Assembly: GCA_951394045.1 (NCBI GenBank)
Contig: OX595990.1
Coordinates: 1,364,001 to 1,428,000, forward strand
Length of the DNA: 64,000 nt
Direction: 5' to 3'
Source: Nitzschia sp. DOCU1
Lineage: Eukaryota > Bacillariophyta > Bacillariophyceae > Bacillariales > Bacillariaceae
Shown here in pieces: positions 48,187 to 59,238 of this stretch. Below the pieces are notes generated by a model. That model ran no database searches and had not been told where the DNA came from. It saw only the letters and a list, made by a program, of their open reading frames with translations. A program made the translations under genes and the position numbers. Position 1 is the first letter of the stretch. Each line of letters starts with the position of its first letter.

Positions 48187-50211
48187 CTACAATCGCAAGG
48201 CTTCTGCGACGGTCTGCCCAATCTTGTCCAGCTCTTCCTGAGTGAGAATTTGAGGCCTTGACTCTCCTATAATTTGACCACTTTCAGTAACATGCACGAC
48301 CTCCCGAACGATTCGTATCACGACCTCCTGCTTGGGATACAGCGCGACTGGGGGTCGAGTGAATTTAGTCAAAGATCCCTTTGCAAACGCATACATCCCG
48401 TAGACAGCGAGGCCAGAAAACAAGATTGCAATGAATGCCGCAAGAGCCAGTATTGCCAAGATAATACCGTGGTATTTCGTTGGAATGTTTGCGGTGCCCA
48501 CTCTGGGCGTAGCCGTCTTTGGCGGGAACGCCCGAGATTTCTGGCTTTGCCTTAGCTTGTTCATTTTTGCTTTCCACGACTTCCAAGGGTCTGCATCACC
48601 ATCCTCTAGTGAATTGTTGATTGTCGTTGCATTTCTCGCTGCTCTTCGTGACTCGAGGAGCTGCCGATCCTTCTCGAGTAATTCGTCCAGCCGTTGATAG
48701 AATTGCACTAGGGCAGGGACCGACTCACCCTCTCGTTCTTTCCGTTTGTCGCTACTCTCAAGGCCGAAACGCCGTCTACCTGGCACTCGAGACCATTTGA
48801 TGTCTTCCATATCAACCTCTGATGCTTTGATCGCTGGTGGTGGCCTTCGATCGCCACTTTCGACCGCTGCTTTACCAACAACGTCACGCTCCTTGGATTG
48901 CTCAACGGTAGTTGGCAAATCTTCTTCAACTGGGATTGTTGCCGGCTGCTCGACTCTCGATTTCGTCCAACTCTCATCCATGATTCTCTCCCTTAGAAGC
49001 TGCACATTGACCTGTTCCTTTCGTTCTGCCCAATCTCGAGTGTCGGGTTCTGTAGTTGAAATGTCGTCATCGAAGGTAAGCCTCGAAGGGAGGCTAGCAC
49101 CATCATCACCCATGGCTTCCTTTCGATTGTCTTCGACGCGACCCAGACAGCTAAGAATCACTTCTTCCATGGTCACTTGCTCCGGAAAGTCTGCCATTTG
49201 ATACGGATTCAAATACACTGCTTGATTTTGTGCGTTTCGTTGCTTGCGAGGTGTTGGATTGAGCGCCTGCTGCGTATCCTCCAAGGCGTGGCACAAGTGA
49301 GCCGTAACTTCAGCCAGAGCCAAAGTAGTGGCAGGGTCCGTTGCCATTTCGATTCCCTTCCATGCCAAATCTTTTGTATCGTGCATTAACTGCTTTGCCT
49401 TTCCGCTTGAGGCTGCATCGAGCAATCGAATTCCAAGAGTGCTGAGTTGCTCCAAGAATTCCAACATTTCAGGTGTGCTGTTATCCGGCAAGAAATAATC
49501 AACGCATATAGTTAGCTTGTCCTGACTTCTGGCGGTGCCTATCTTCAATGCTATTGAGGAAACTTACTGCAGGGCTGCCGCAAACTTGACACTCGTCGCC
49601 ATTCCATCGACTAATACTTGCCGCGATTCTGGCGCACTGACCGCCTGTAGAATATCTTGCAAGACAATATATACCTGACTGGAAAATATCTGACCTCTCT
49701 CTGTATTTCCAAGTACCACAAAGAGATGGTAAACGCTGGAACTAATAATTCGAAACCAGTCTTGAACCCGAGGAGGTGTAATGGTATCCAAAGTATCCAC
49801 AATTAGGGCCAGGAGTCCGGGTAATAAAATAGACTTTGTCATTTGCAACGGCGGGGCGACCAGTCTTCCAGTCGTCGACAATGTCACACCAGCCGCGGTC
49901 CCCAGCGCATCCAAGATTCCGGTGGTCAGCCAGCTTTTGAACGAGTTGGATTGGCCCGGTGCTGCCTCGCCCAGATCTGGCGGGTAGAGATCCGTTTCGG
50001 AAAAGGGACTTCCTGGTCTTCTTACATTGGGAGACCTCGATGCAACATTTGGCCGAATCGGGACAAACGACTCGTCGCGGTAGGCATCATCGGGCAACGA
50101 CGCCGTATCGTCAAAGTCTCTCGGCCGATGATGAGCCGCCCGGGATCGGTACGTTACCCGCCCCAGGATTTCGCTCTCGTTGCTGGTGCTGCCTCCGCCA
50201 TCTCGGTCCAT
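48187..50211 (-). CDS. Membrane protein with one C-terminal TM segment, unknown function
   Basis: Two exons, 50211-49568 and 49477-48187, with a 90-nt intron (donor GTAAGT, acceptor AACAG), give 644 aa. The join restores KFAAAL-H-TPEMLEFLEQLS in one frame. An Arg/Pro/Asp-rich N-terminus is followed by a mostly helical region at about residues 90-300 (SILLPGLLALIVDTLDTI, WFRIISSSVYHLFVVLG, LWLT-like amphipathic stretches), then a long charged disordered part. One clear membrane segment lies at about residues 560-590 (IILAILALAAFIAILFSGLA), followed by a short conserved-looking tail (VVIRIVREVVHVTESGQIIG). No signal peptide. I recognise no family. Confidence 0.7.
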
Positions 50212-50637
50212 CTTGAGCTACTCAACAACTCAAGCAATGGTGTAAAGAACCAATTGTGCTCGAATCAAATGGAGAATGGTTCGTAAAGGGTATGTTCTGA
50301 GACAACCACTCACAAGCTTCATCGATCACATGCCAATCATTTTACGCCGATCATGTCATGTCATGCATCATCCATCGACATCGCAAGAAGATTGATTCGC
50401 GGACGTCATCTATGGCGGGAAACCTTTGCATGCATCCAACTGCCGCAAAACGGTCCGTTGGGCGATGCGGCCTCGTATTCTGCGAGCCAGCACGTCCACT
50501 CGGGTTGTCACCGTGACGAGATGCGAGACGAAAAGAAGACATGCATCCACAAAACGCTCGGTTCCGTTTGTTGTGCAAGTCTTGCTTTCTTTCGTCGAAA
50601 AGTAGAAAGACTTGTTTCTGTTGTTAGTTTAGGAAAG
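50212..50637. other. Divergent intergenic region
   Basis: 426 bp between outward-facing starts. The plus frame is open from ATG 50353, but the added 95 residues (Cys/His-rich, no domain) look like translated 5' leader rather than protein. Confidence 0.4.
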
Positions 50638-51234
50638 ATGATGAACGCAGACGACGATGGAAGTACGGCTAGCGACGCCAACAAAAAGAAACCTGCCATG
50701 AAGCCTGCTGTCGCTGCGGACAATAATGATACTCCTCAGGAAAAAGTGGGCTTTATGCAAAAGATTGGACTCTGCTGCTTCAAATTCAAGTCGCAAACAC
50801 AAATCAGTGCCCTTGAATTTAAAATTGCGAATCGACAAAAGAAGTTCGGAGTTGACTACTTGACGCTGGTGGAACGAAAGGCCACGCAAGCTGCCCTGAA
50901 AGAATGCCTAAAGGAAGCGCTCCGAGACATCGCCGAATTGCAAACGCAAATCAACGATCACTACGATAATATTGACAACAAAGCGACCGAAGTACAAAAC
51001 AAGAAAGGAGATGGTGCTGCTACTACTAGTAGAGCTTCTAAGGCGACAGACGCCCCCACCGACAAGCCGAAACCAACCAAGAGACGGGGGGAAGAAGGTG
51101 GCAATCCAGCAAGAAAGTCAGGTGGTGCTGAGGGAGGGGGGCCTAAGAAAGGGCCTCCGAAAAATAAGGAGGGGGGCAAGAAGAAGAAGAAACCGGAAGG
51201 TCAAGATGAGCGATTCTCAATTGATGAGGAATGA
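50638..51234 (+). CDS. Small charged coiled-coil protein, unknown function
   Basis: The protein has 198 aa from the first of two ATGs (50638, 50641). After a polar start comes VGFMQKIGLCCFKFKSQTQI then SALEFKIANRQKKFGVDYLT, a compact helical block with vicinal cysteines, and the coiled coil LKECLKEALRDIAELQTQIN. FG.DY..L spacing is similar to other stramenopile proteins I have seen, but the family has no known function. The last 70 residues are a Lys/Gly/Glu-rich disordered tail (GGGPKKGPPKNKEGGKKKKK). The longer frame from 50353 is an alternative start I consider less likely. Confidence 0.62.
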   Translation: MMNADDDGSTASDANKKKPAMKPAVAADNNDTPQEKVGFMQKIGLCCFKFKSQTQISALEFKIANRQKKFGVDYLTLVERKATQAALKECLKEALRDIAELQTQINDHYDNIDNKATEVQNKKGDGAATTSRASKATDAPTDKPKPTKRRGEEGGNPARKSGGAEGGGPKKGPPKNKEGGKKKKKPEGQDERFSIDEE

Positions 51235-51828
51235 GCTTCGGGCGACTGCCCTCTTTGAATGCATTCAATATGTTGTCTTGCGTTACAAGTGACGACGGGA
51301 ACCTGTCCTCTCCGTGGACGCAAGAATAGAGCCAAGGGCATCTCCACGTTACTTTTCGTCGGCATTACACCCTGTGCAAAAGTTGTTTTGGGAGACGGTG
51401 TCAACTATTCGTATACGCCCAGTAGTAGAAGAGATGTTATGTGCACAAACGGGTCCAGTCATAGTTCGCGGCACCTACCGGTAGTAGATTTCTCCACACT
51501 TCTCCTTGGAACGAACTGAAACTCGATATTCCAAGTAGACGACTTTAGAGAAAATGTATCTGCCGCCATCCAAATGCAGATGAGTATAAAAGCGATCAGG
51601 GCAGCTCAAGTGATCGCCTTAGTCGAAACCACCACAGCAGATCGAGTGAACGTGAGAGTACTCGCTGCATTTAACCATGGCATTACTAGCCTTTATATTG
51701 GTAACTATCTACCAGTCGTTGGGACACCGCGGATGCGGGATTGAGCAACATACTCTCACCGTGAGCGGTGATGCGTTATTGCACGGAGCGGGCCTGTACC
51801 ACATGATGAATTTTCAACTACAAAGCGC
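51235..51828. other. Intergenic region
   Basis: 594 bp between convergent genes, containing TACCGGTAGTAG (51476-51487). A 117-codon plus-strand frame from 51677 overlaps the neighbouring minus-strand exon antisense and is not called. Confidence 0.42.
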
Positions 51829-52920
51829 TTACTTTCTTCGGCGTCTTCGCATAGACTCGGGTCGGATCAAGATGCTATCTACCATCCAAGCAGCGTCTTC
51901 GCCCGAACCCTCGCTTGTCAGGATAAAGTTGCACGAGGTGAAATCGAGCGGTCCAGGGCCCACGCGCAATCGTGCTGTGAAGAACGCTTTCTTTCCGTCA
52001 AACGAGTATTGTCCCTTGTCAATCATCTGATGATGATAAAATATCGCAGAACACAATTAGAGCCATGGGGATATTGAAAGTTTCATTCGGTCTGGAGTCA
52101 ATGGCTGACCATCATTTTTTCAACTTACAACTTCTTGATGGCTAAAGAGCACCTTATATTCCGTCTCTTTCAGGAAGTCTGCGTACTCACCAGGTGTAAG
52201 ACCCTGTTCATTCTTGATTTGTGACCCCGATGAACTGTAACCAAACAAAATCTCGACGCCACGATTCTTGGTGGGGTTATCATTGTTCTTCAGCGACTCT
52301 AGAACCTGCAATACAACTTCACCTGCCGTAAGATCAGAGTCCGGAACAGTTTCAGGAGGCTCATAAACTTTGGGCGCATCCGAGGGTTCTTCGTCATCAT
52401 CGTCTTCGTCGTCACTCGCCCCCTTCACAAAATCTACGAATCCGCCAGCCGTGTCCAGAACACGTTCTTTAACTTCGCTGTAGAGCATCTTGTCCGTCAG
52501 GCTGACATTTCCAGCCAACTTCTCCCCAACATCGCCCGTATCGTATCCGAGAAATGCATTGATTGCACCTTGTGGGTAATTCATCTCTTCTTCGTCATCT
52601 TCTTCATCGTCGTCATCTGTCTCGTCCTCTTCGTCGTCGTCGTCGTCTTCCATCAAATCATCGGCATCAAGACTGACACCTTTGGCTTGCGCCATTTGGA
52701 ACAACTGCGCCGCCAAGTCAGCACCATCCGGAGCTGGGACAGAATCGTCGTCGTCGGCGTCAGGGGGCGTCGACATGGAAAGCAATGTTCTCCCACTGCA
52801 TTGGACCGCGGGCATCGACTTTATCGGAATCACAAATGCTTGACACGAAGCCAACATCGCGGCGACGGCAACGAACAGAGCCATCGCCGTTCGATTTCTA
52901 GGAATGTTATAACCCATCAT
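51829..52920 (-). CDS. Plastid-targeted protein with acidic region and DUF4864-like C-terminus
   Basis: Two exons, 52920-52129 and 52026-51829, with a 102-nt intron (donor GTAAGT, acceptor CATCAG), give 329 aa. The start is the first in-frame ATG; MALFVAVAAMLASCQAFVIP from ATG 52884 is the core signal peptide, with an AFVIP plastid-type motif. Residues about 75-110 are an Asp/Glu run. The C-terminal domain (TAGEVVLQVLESLKNND, GVEILFGYSSSGSQI, LTPGEYADFLKETEYKVLFS, then exon 2 IDKGQYSFDGKKAFFTARLR and AAWMVDSILIRPESMRRRRR) resembles the DUF4864-like fold of plastid proteins: a helical start, then paired strands ending in W..D. The function is unknown. Confidence 0.78.
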
Positions 52921-53866
52921 TCTCGATAGCACAGTCCGATCAGCGCAATAAGAGGGAACGTTATAACTCTAGCGCTCTCAAATCTAACAACGACTTTGCA
53001 TTTACACGACAATTCCATTGAGAAGCACCTCGGGCCGCAAGCACCACACCAAGCTGCCGATCACTCGCCGCTGGTCATCGGCTTTTTTTCTCAATCTTCC
53101 ATCTGGCTGGTTGGTGATGGACGAGAACGGCGTTCTCTTATGATGAAAGAAGCCTCCGGGTGCTTTTTGACAGCGACGTGACGAAAGAAAGGATCCGAAT
53201 TTCCTCCCATGTACTGTCATAGGTATCAAAAGTAGCATAGTTGTTGGCCCATCACCTCTTTGCAATGTTCTAACTACCAAAATAAGAGTTTGGCGCGCTC
53301 TCACACCAGCGAGCCGGGACAACGCATTCGTCCGGCAAAGACTGCTGGGCTGCCGTTGGATCGAGGTGCGCCAAACTACCCACTCAACGCTCCAGCTTCC
53401 GCTGAGCGATCGAGGAGTCTCAAAATACATCTTCTTCTCTCTGCCGCTGGACGGAGGGACAAGTGGGCACGAAGACAACACGAAGCTTCCAATACTGGAG
53501 TCTTGCTTGCGAGGAGATGCGGAACCACTCCGGGTGCCGAGTCACATCGCAAGTGTTGACAGTCCCGCGTTTGCTTGATAGCAACAATTTAACAACGACT
53601 TCTAGATGATCTCCTAGTACTTTAATTGTATCGTTAAAGCAGTGCAGAGTACGGACTATCCCGTTGACAACTCGCTTGCCGACCGTAGTAGGTAATCCTA
53701 GTTTGCTTAGCTTTTTTAGAGTTTTCTTGACCTAATGCGTTGTTGTAGCTAGTCTGCTGAGGAACAGTGTAAAGCCAAAGGAGTCTTTGGAGTTTACGAT
53801 AGCATACTCGGGAAGGCAAGATTATGATCCGTAAGGGGCCAAGTCTCACACCTTGCCAAAGGCTAG
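52921..53866. other. Intergenic region
   Basis: About 0.95 kb. A 159-codon minus frame (53002-53481) and shorter plus frames have no recognisable domain. No RNA gene or repeat was identified. Confidence 0.4.
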
Positions 53867-54436
53867 CTATCCATCAAAAACTTCGCTCAAAATCTGATCA
53901 AATTGGCTTGATACAAGGGCTTTGTTCCGGCTTCTACGCTGAGGACCTTTTACATGTGAAGCGGCAGCCAGAGCCTGAAAATCTTCACCTGGGCCACCCA
54001 GCGAGAGTGTAGTTCTTTTATGTCGTCGTTGGTTTGGTTTTATTGTTTTTGTTGGTGCTCCCCAAGATGGTACCTGGCGGAGTTCGTCATCACACGTCGT
54101 TTCGTGCAAAGATGACATTGAGAAAGCAGGCATCCTGAATTCTTCAAAACTGCCCATTGAACGCAACTCTGGAGGCGTCAGAGCCTGACTCATGTAAATG
54201 TCCATAGGCGAGTCACATCTGCTAGGATGGCTCATGTCGGAACTCGATGATGTTGTACACAAGGAGTCCCCTGTACCTACAAGAATATGAGGGGATTCTG
54301 GATCGAGCATGTTGTTGGATCTCGTCAGCGATGCATGTGGCCTCCGAAGTGGTCGCCGAGGGAGCTGTAGGCCTGTTACCGATGGTGGGGTTCCGGTGTG
54401 GTTGCTGTGATCCATGATTTTGACATCGTCAAACAT
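53867..54436 (-). CDS. Hypothetical Ser-rich protein
   Basis: The protein has 189 aa from ATG 54436; the frame extends 29 codons further upstream but begins with TTG. It is Ser/Pro/Arg-rich (VTGLQLPRRPLRRPHASLTR, SSSSDMSHPSRCDSP), with a Met/Pro segment (SPMDIYMSQALTPPELRSMG), a basic patch (KTIKPNQRRHKRT) and an amphipathic C-terminal helix (ALVSSQFDQILSEVFDG). The composition and the ordered end suggest a real protein, perhaps regulatory, but no domain is recognised. An upstream coding exon is possible. Confidence 0.5.
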   Translation of the reverse strand: MFDDVKIMDHSNHTGTPPSVTGLQLPRRPLRRPHASLTRSNNMLDPESPHILVGTGDSLCTTSSSSDMSHPSRCDSPMDIYMSQALTPPELRSMGSFEEFRMPAFSMSSLHETTCDDELRQVPSWGAPTKTIKPNQRRHKRTTLSLGGPGEDFQALAAASHVKGPQRRSRNKALVSSQFDQILSEVFDG

Positions 54437-55256
54437 TTCTGTTGACGAAAAGAGTTGTGATGTAGTGTTTCTTGATGCCCGGCGTTTTGAGCACTTAAAC
54501 TCCGACAAAGCAGTTCCCCACAAAGAAGGGCAGGCTGCTTGCAGAGCGCAAGCACCCGGCGATGTACTTGGAGTATCACACCAGGAAGTTACTCCACCGT
54601 TATATGCGTTGGAGTGAACAAATGAGAAGTGGAAATCGTTCCTAGCAGCTCACCAAATTCTTCGGGTAGAGAGTTCCCCAAGGTAGGAAGGATGACATTT
54701 AGGAGACATGTTTACTGTTATGGTAGGGGGGGGGCATAGTGTCATAAATTCGAGCGAAGACACAACTCATTCTACCAAGAATCAACGCATGGGGAGTATT
54801 GAAGATAAGTTGACAATCATCGAGCACCTCTCTTCATTTGCGTGCGTTTGCCACACTTTGATTTTTGGCGAAAAAATGCAACGTAACGGTGAGCGTCAAC
54901 CGTTCCAGCAGGTCGCCGTACGTGAAGGGCAATAATCAAACGCAAGTGGGACGCCGACATTCCATCCGTTGCACAACTCCGCGCCTTTTGCCGCGACGGA
55001 ACTCCCGTCGACTGACGGCGAAAAAGCCAATCCCCAAAATCAAGTATCCCGCCTCTGCGAGACGCGCCAGCCATATCGCTGGGCATATTTGCAAATATTT
55101 ACGTAGGCAGGAGTAGTGCCAACACCATCACCAGAACAAGAATGGCACAACGGGTGATGGCATAACCACAACAGATTAATCACACCTAGCATTCTTTTTG
55201 GCAGCACTCTAGCGCCATTATTCTTCATTCATCTAAAAAGCTTCTCTTTGTGCCAA
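54437..55256. other. Divergent intergenic region
   Basis: 820 bp between outward-facing genes, probably holding both promoters. Frames of 75-89 codons have no domain. No RNA gene was recognised. Confidence 0.4.
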
Positions 55257-55973
55257 ATGAGGGCCCTTTCCATTCCAGACAACGGCAGGTTGGTGGGGAC
55301 AACGTCGACGATTGAAATCCAAAGTTTGGAGTCCAAGTTGATAGAACAATCCTTGCTAATAGCTGAGCTTTCAGCGGAAAACGAAAATCTCAGGTCGAAA
55401 GTGTCAAGAAAATGTATTGCATACGATTTTGACATGACGATTTCTCCGAGTGGGGGCACCGAGACGATGACGGAGGCTGTAGACGGATTGAGAATGAACC
55501 TTGAATCGGCCCTTGCGCGATGCAGAAGTCTCGAACAGACCATTCACACTCTCAAACATAAGAGCGCTCACCGTGAGGCAAAGCACATGATTACTCTCAA
55601 ACAAATGCGACACCAAGTGGAAACCTTGGAAGGAGGTCGCAGACGCCAGAGTAAGGCGGTGAATTCGCTGGAGAGGCAGGTAGAATATTTGACCCTCGTT
55701 GTGCTGAAGTCCAAGGACGCGAGAATACGTCACCTTGAAAGAAGAGTCCGCAAAGCAACAGGACAGATTGATCTTGATGGAAGCTCTCAAACTTTTCTGC
55801 CAGAGGGCTCCGACAACTCTACCCCTGACGACAGCAGAGATGACTCCACTTCGCAAGGCAACTCAGCCAACACCAGTCGAGTTTATCCCAAGAAAAGGGA
55901 AAGCAAACGTAGAACGCTAAGCACATTGGCGACCATTCCTGAATCGTCTCAAGACACAGGCAGGTCGAAGTGA
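55257..55973 (+). CDS. Coiled-coil protein, unknown function
   Basis: The protein has 238 aa from ATG 55257; the frame upstream opens only with TTG. Two coiled-coil stretches are visible: IEIQSLESKLIEQSLLIAEL then SAENENLRSKV (residues about 20-52), and RCRSLEQTIHTLKHKSAHRE through LEGGRRRQSKAVNSLERQVE then YLTLVVLKSKDARIRHLERR (about 90-175). The last 60 residues are Ser/Thr/Asp-rich and disordered. No signal peptide, membrane segment or known domain. It may be a structural or cytoskeletal linker. Confidence 0.6.
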   Translation: MRALSIPDNGRLVGTTSTIEIQSLESKLIEQSLLIAELSAENENLRSKVSRKCIAYDFDMTISPSGGTETMTEAVDGLRMNLESALARCRSLEQTIHTLKHKSAHREAKHMITLKQMRHQVETLEGGRRRQSKAVNSLERQVEYLTLVVLKSKDARIRHLERRVRKATGQIDLDGSSQTFLPEGSDNSTPDDSRDDSTSQGNSANTSRVYPKKRESKRRTLSTLATIPESSQDTGRSK

Positions 55974-56496
55974 CCTCGACGATACCACCGATATCGTACT
56001 TTTGCAAGCATTTCGCTGGGATTCCACAGGATATCATAGTAAATATAATACTAATACTAGCCGCTCAAAAGGTCGTAGTACTATATAGGAAAATGTGCTC
56101 TCGTACTAGTCCTGTATATTACAATATCTTGTAGAGAGCGTAGCTAGAGTACAATTATGAACGAGATAAGGCACATAGAGGCCATGGGCCGATCCTAGAT
56201 CGTGCCAATACTCTTTTGTTCCTACTGCATAGAGTATTGACATTACCTAACAGCATACCGTGGATATTTTCTCGGCGGGAAGAATTGCACCCCAGCACTA
56301 GTAGTAACACGTATGTTCTTCCGCGGGGGGCAAGGACCGTGACGTTTGTGCAACAAACCAGCACGGGGCAGCCACTGTGTCGATACCGGCAACCAAAAGG
56401 AAAAGAGGTTCATAACAACTGAGAAACAAGTTTTCGGTCTTCTTGATATCCCCTAAGAGTGTTTTGCTTATCTTCCACACGAAAGAAATATTGGCG
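55974..56496. other. Intergenic region
   Basis: 523 bp upstream of the small plastid protein. It contains ACTAGTA/TACTAG-type motifs. No gene was recognised. Confidence 0.4.
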
Positions 56497-56823
56497 ATGA
56501 AAGCATACGTTGTCTTCGTGATTGTTGTCGGGCTCGTCCGAGAAAGTGTTGCTTTCCTGGCCCCAGCGACGTCGGTAGTCGATGCCACTTTTCAGCAAAC
56601 TACTTTATCACCAAGGCGGCTTGATTCGCGGAAGGGCAATATGATAGATCGGTTTTCAACCACGCTAGCTGTGAATAAAAAGCCGCAAATCCAGACCGAA
56701 GAAAAAGGCGAAATCGACTACGGAAAAATGTTGGCCCTTTTTGTCAACCCCGCCAATCCATATTCATGGTTTTTGTATATGTTGGGATTCATAATTGTAT
56801 ATGGATCCATTTCAGGCCAATAG
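56497..56823 (+). CDS. Small plastid-targeted membrane protein, unknown function
   Basis: The protein has 108 aa. ATG 56497 opens straight into a signal peptide (MKAYVVFVIVVGLVRESVAF) followed by LAP, so the cleavage region reads AFLAP, a plastid-import motif of diatoms. A basic transit-like stretch follows (SPRRLDSRKGN, RFSTTLAVNKKP). The mature protein is short: IDYGKMLALFVNPANPYSWF and a single membrane helix (FLYMLGFIIVYGSISG). It is probably a small thylakoid or envelope protein. The size and one-helix topology resemble small photosystem or assembly subunits, but no family match is recognised. Confidence 0.75.
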   Translation: MKAYVVFVIVVGLVRESVAFLAPATSVVDATFQQTTLSPRRLDSRKGNMIDRFSTTLAVNKKPQIQTEEKGEIDYGKMLALFVNPANPYSWFLYMLGFIIVYGSISGQ

Positions 56824-57763
56824 GTTCAGTATGGCTTTCGTCTTGTTCCGGCCTTGGGAAGACTAGCATGGTTCTTTGGGCTTATTCGACTAGCCTTTGG
56901 AAGTACACCGGTGTCATGTCAAACTGATCGCCCTGCTGACTCCGTCGTCTTTTGATGGCCGAGAAGTTGATGATTCGAGTGCTGAAATGCTATCTTTTTA
57001 ACGTGTATCTAATTTAACCCATCAATCACAGCTAGCATTCGAGAATCGTACTATTAAACCGCTGTCGGGAATGGATGCATTTTTACGTAGAATATCAAGA
57101 CAAAGATGTAGTTGATTTGAGATTTCAAATCGGCGGAAACGTACAATAACATATTTCTTTCTATCAGAGATCTGCGCTATGCCAATCCAGACCGATGTTC
57201 CCATCCTTCCTCCTTGAAGTCTTACAGCTTGACATCCAAACGAGACGCTCCCGTTATGTGAGAACGGAAAACGATATTAGTACTAAGCTCAAGGCTTAAT
57301 CCCATTAGTCTTGATCTATAACCACGACATGTTATCAAAGAGTAGATAAAAATAGAAGGAGTTACGGTACAACAGTCGGGCAAACAAGTGTATCATACTA
57401 TTTACCCTTCTGTAGTTTGATGGGATGTCGCGTACCCTACCCTACCCCACGAGTGGTTCGATTGACTAAATGGAACTGAGGATTTACTCGATTAAATGAA
57501 TGACCCATTCGACCTTTAAAGGCGTTCTCTCCGTGCCGCTTGTTCTTTCGCGCACGCACTCGCCGACACTCCGACCGAGGTTTCGAGCCAACTCCGACCG
57601 AGCAGGCAAAGCCTTCAACGCTCACAAAATTCTTCCATCTCCATCTCCAAACAAGCACAACTCAAAATCGATTCCATACCCATCGAAAAAGGCCTCGGCA
57701 TACAATTGTCCCATCAAATACTGTAACGTTTCTTCGAGTTTCGTATTCTTTGAACAATATCAA
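56824..57763. other. Intergenic region and possible long 5' leader
   Basis: 940 bp. The stem GATTTGA-GATT-TCAAATC lies near 57114-57132. The downstream frame is open from ATG 57500, but the extra 88 residues (Ser/Pro/Arg-rich) do not resemble a domain. Confidence 0.4.
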
Positions 57764-58312
57764 ATGCTTTCAGATAGTCATTCAAAGCCCGGCGTCCTCT
57801 TTCCAACTGAAGAGGACGCCTTCATGGCCAGACCCATGACTGATTACTCGCGTTTGGGAGAGCACAGTGAGGATGAAACTGCAGCTGAATGTCTATGTAG
57901 TCCACATACCAGTCCTATGTATGTTATTCCAGAAGTACCAATAGGAGAATCTGCATCCAAGCTGAGATGGGATGGAGAGGAACGGATCTTGGGCGACAAT
58001 GACTTGAGGGAAGATTGGAACTTTTCCAAGCAATCTAAAAAGGAACGAATGAAAATGATCAGGCGCATTGAACGCAACAATAAGAGAATAAGTATTCGCT
58101 GCAACAATTTGAAGTCTCAAATACTGTCGATCGAAAAAGAGCAGGGCTGGGTAAAGAGAAACAGCCATGCAGCACTACGTGAATTCCGAGATCGGTTGGA
58201 CACGTTAACACAACACAAGCAAATTCTTTTACAAGAATGCAATATGCTAGCTCAGAAAATTGCATATATATCCGAGCTGAATGCACTGGCACAATCAGAC
58301 TCTGCATTCTAG
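57764..58312 (+). CDS. Charged helical protein, unknown function
   Basis: The protein has 182 aa from ATG 57764, chosen because the following residues (MLSDSHSKPGVLFPTEEDAF) look like a protein start and the upstream extension to ATG 57500 looks untranslated. The N-terminal part is acidic. From about residue 95 a helical coiled-coil region runs to the end: FSKQSKKERMKMIRRIERNN, KRISIRCNNLKSQILSIEKE, ALREFRDRLDTLTQHKQILL. If the longer start is used, its Arg/Ser-rich N-terminus could be a mitochondrial presequence. No family recognised. Confidence 0.55.
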   Translation: MLSDSHSKPGVLFPTEEDAFMARPMTDYSRLGEHSEDETAAECLCSPHTSPMYVIPEVPIGESASKLRWDGEERILGDNDLREDWNFSKQSKKERMKMIRRIERNNKRISIRCNNLKSQILSIEKEQGWVKRNSHAALREFRDRLDTLTQHKQILLQECNMLAQKIAYISELNALAQSDSAF

Positions 58313-59238
58313 TAGCAGCGCCAGTCTGGTTGTATCATCCGTTCCTGTGCCTTGCAATAGCGAAAGTCGCCCCGCTGGGTCAAAGTCACTTATACTTCTG
58401 TGGCAAGCTGGCACTACAATTGCACTATACTTTTGCGCTCATTGATCGAATCGAGATGGCAAAATGGTCTGATGATAGAGAGCGACATACTAGTTTTCTT
58501 TACTGACATCCTCTAATACTCTAGGAGTTGCTTCTTTTATATCGTACTGTTGCAACTAGGCAATACTGTGTCTTCTTTGTGCTGGTGACAAAATTAGATG
58601 GCCTACTAGCCAGACTGTACTCGTTGTAGGGACCTTTCAATCGATAGACTACTATACAAATCTACCGTAACGCTGTCAATGACTACTAATACATGAATAC
58701 TCCCTCCAGATGATATACATAGCAAGAGAGATCTGCCGCACGTTTACTACCCGCCGTAAAGTACAACATCGTATCGTATCCGGTACTAGCTAACTAACTA
58801 ACTAGTGGAAGAAGCCTTTCTAATGCTAAGAGAGGATCGCGAACGCGAGTGTCTTTTTGTGTCATGGGGAGCAGAAGCCCCCAAAATTTCAAATGATCTC
58901 CCTCCATCAAGGTTCAAATAAAAACGAGCTCAAAATACGACCTCGAAGGGAGAAGCCATTCGTGCATGGCGGAAGAAGGAATGCCGGGGAGGCATGCAGG
59001 GAAATTGTTCGGGCTTTTCATGCAGATCATTCCATCACGTCGGAACGCCGGGATGATGAGAACCCCCGAAACGAAAAGTGTCATGTTCCGTCAGTTTGCG
59101 TCATTTTTGTTGGGACTGGGGTTTCGCTCGGCGACTTCCTTACACACAGAGGTGCCTTCCTTCCCTTTCTACCTTGAGAGACTCACTCAATCAGCGTGTA
59201 GTGGGTGGTGGTCACAACATCTACAACTATCATCAACA
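58313..59238. other. Intergenic region, DHCR24 promoter side
   Basis: 926 bp. It contains CTAGCTAACTAACTAACTAGTGG near 58786-58807, a TAAC repeat. The DHCR24 frame stays open upstream to 58966, but the first 91 codons there have no similarity to the family and precede the membrane start. Confidence 0.42.

Noticed and set aside
50353..50637. N-terminal extension of the small coiled-coil protein
   Set aside because: The 95 extra residues are Cys/His/Arg-rich with no domain, and the ATG pair at 50638 gives a more ordinary protein start.
53002..53481. 159-codon minus-strand frame
   Set aside because: No ATG-supported domain or composition signal; probably upstream region of the plastid protein at 51829-52920.
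57114..57132. Stem-loop GATTTGA-GATT-TCAAATC
   Set aside because: A 7-bp stem without a poly-T tract or conserved context. Hairpins of this size are expected by chance, and eukaryotic termination would not use it.
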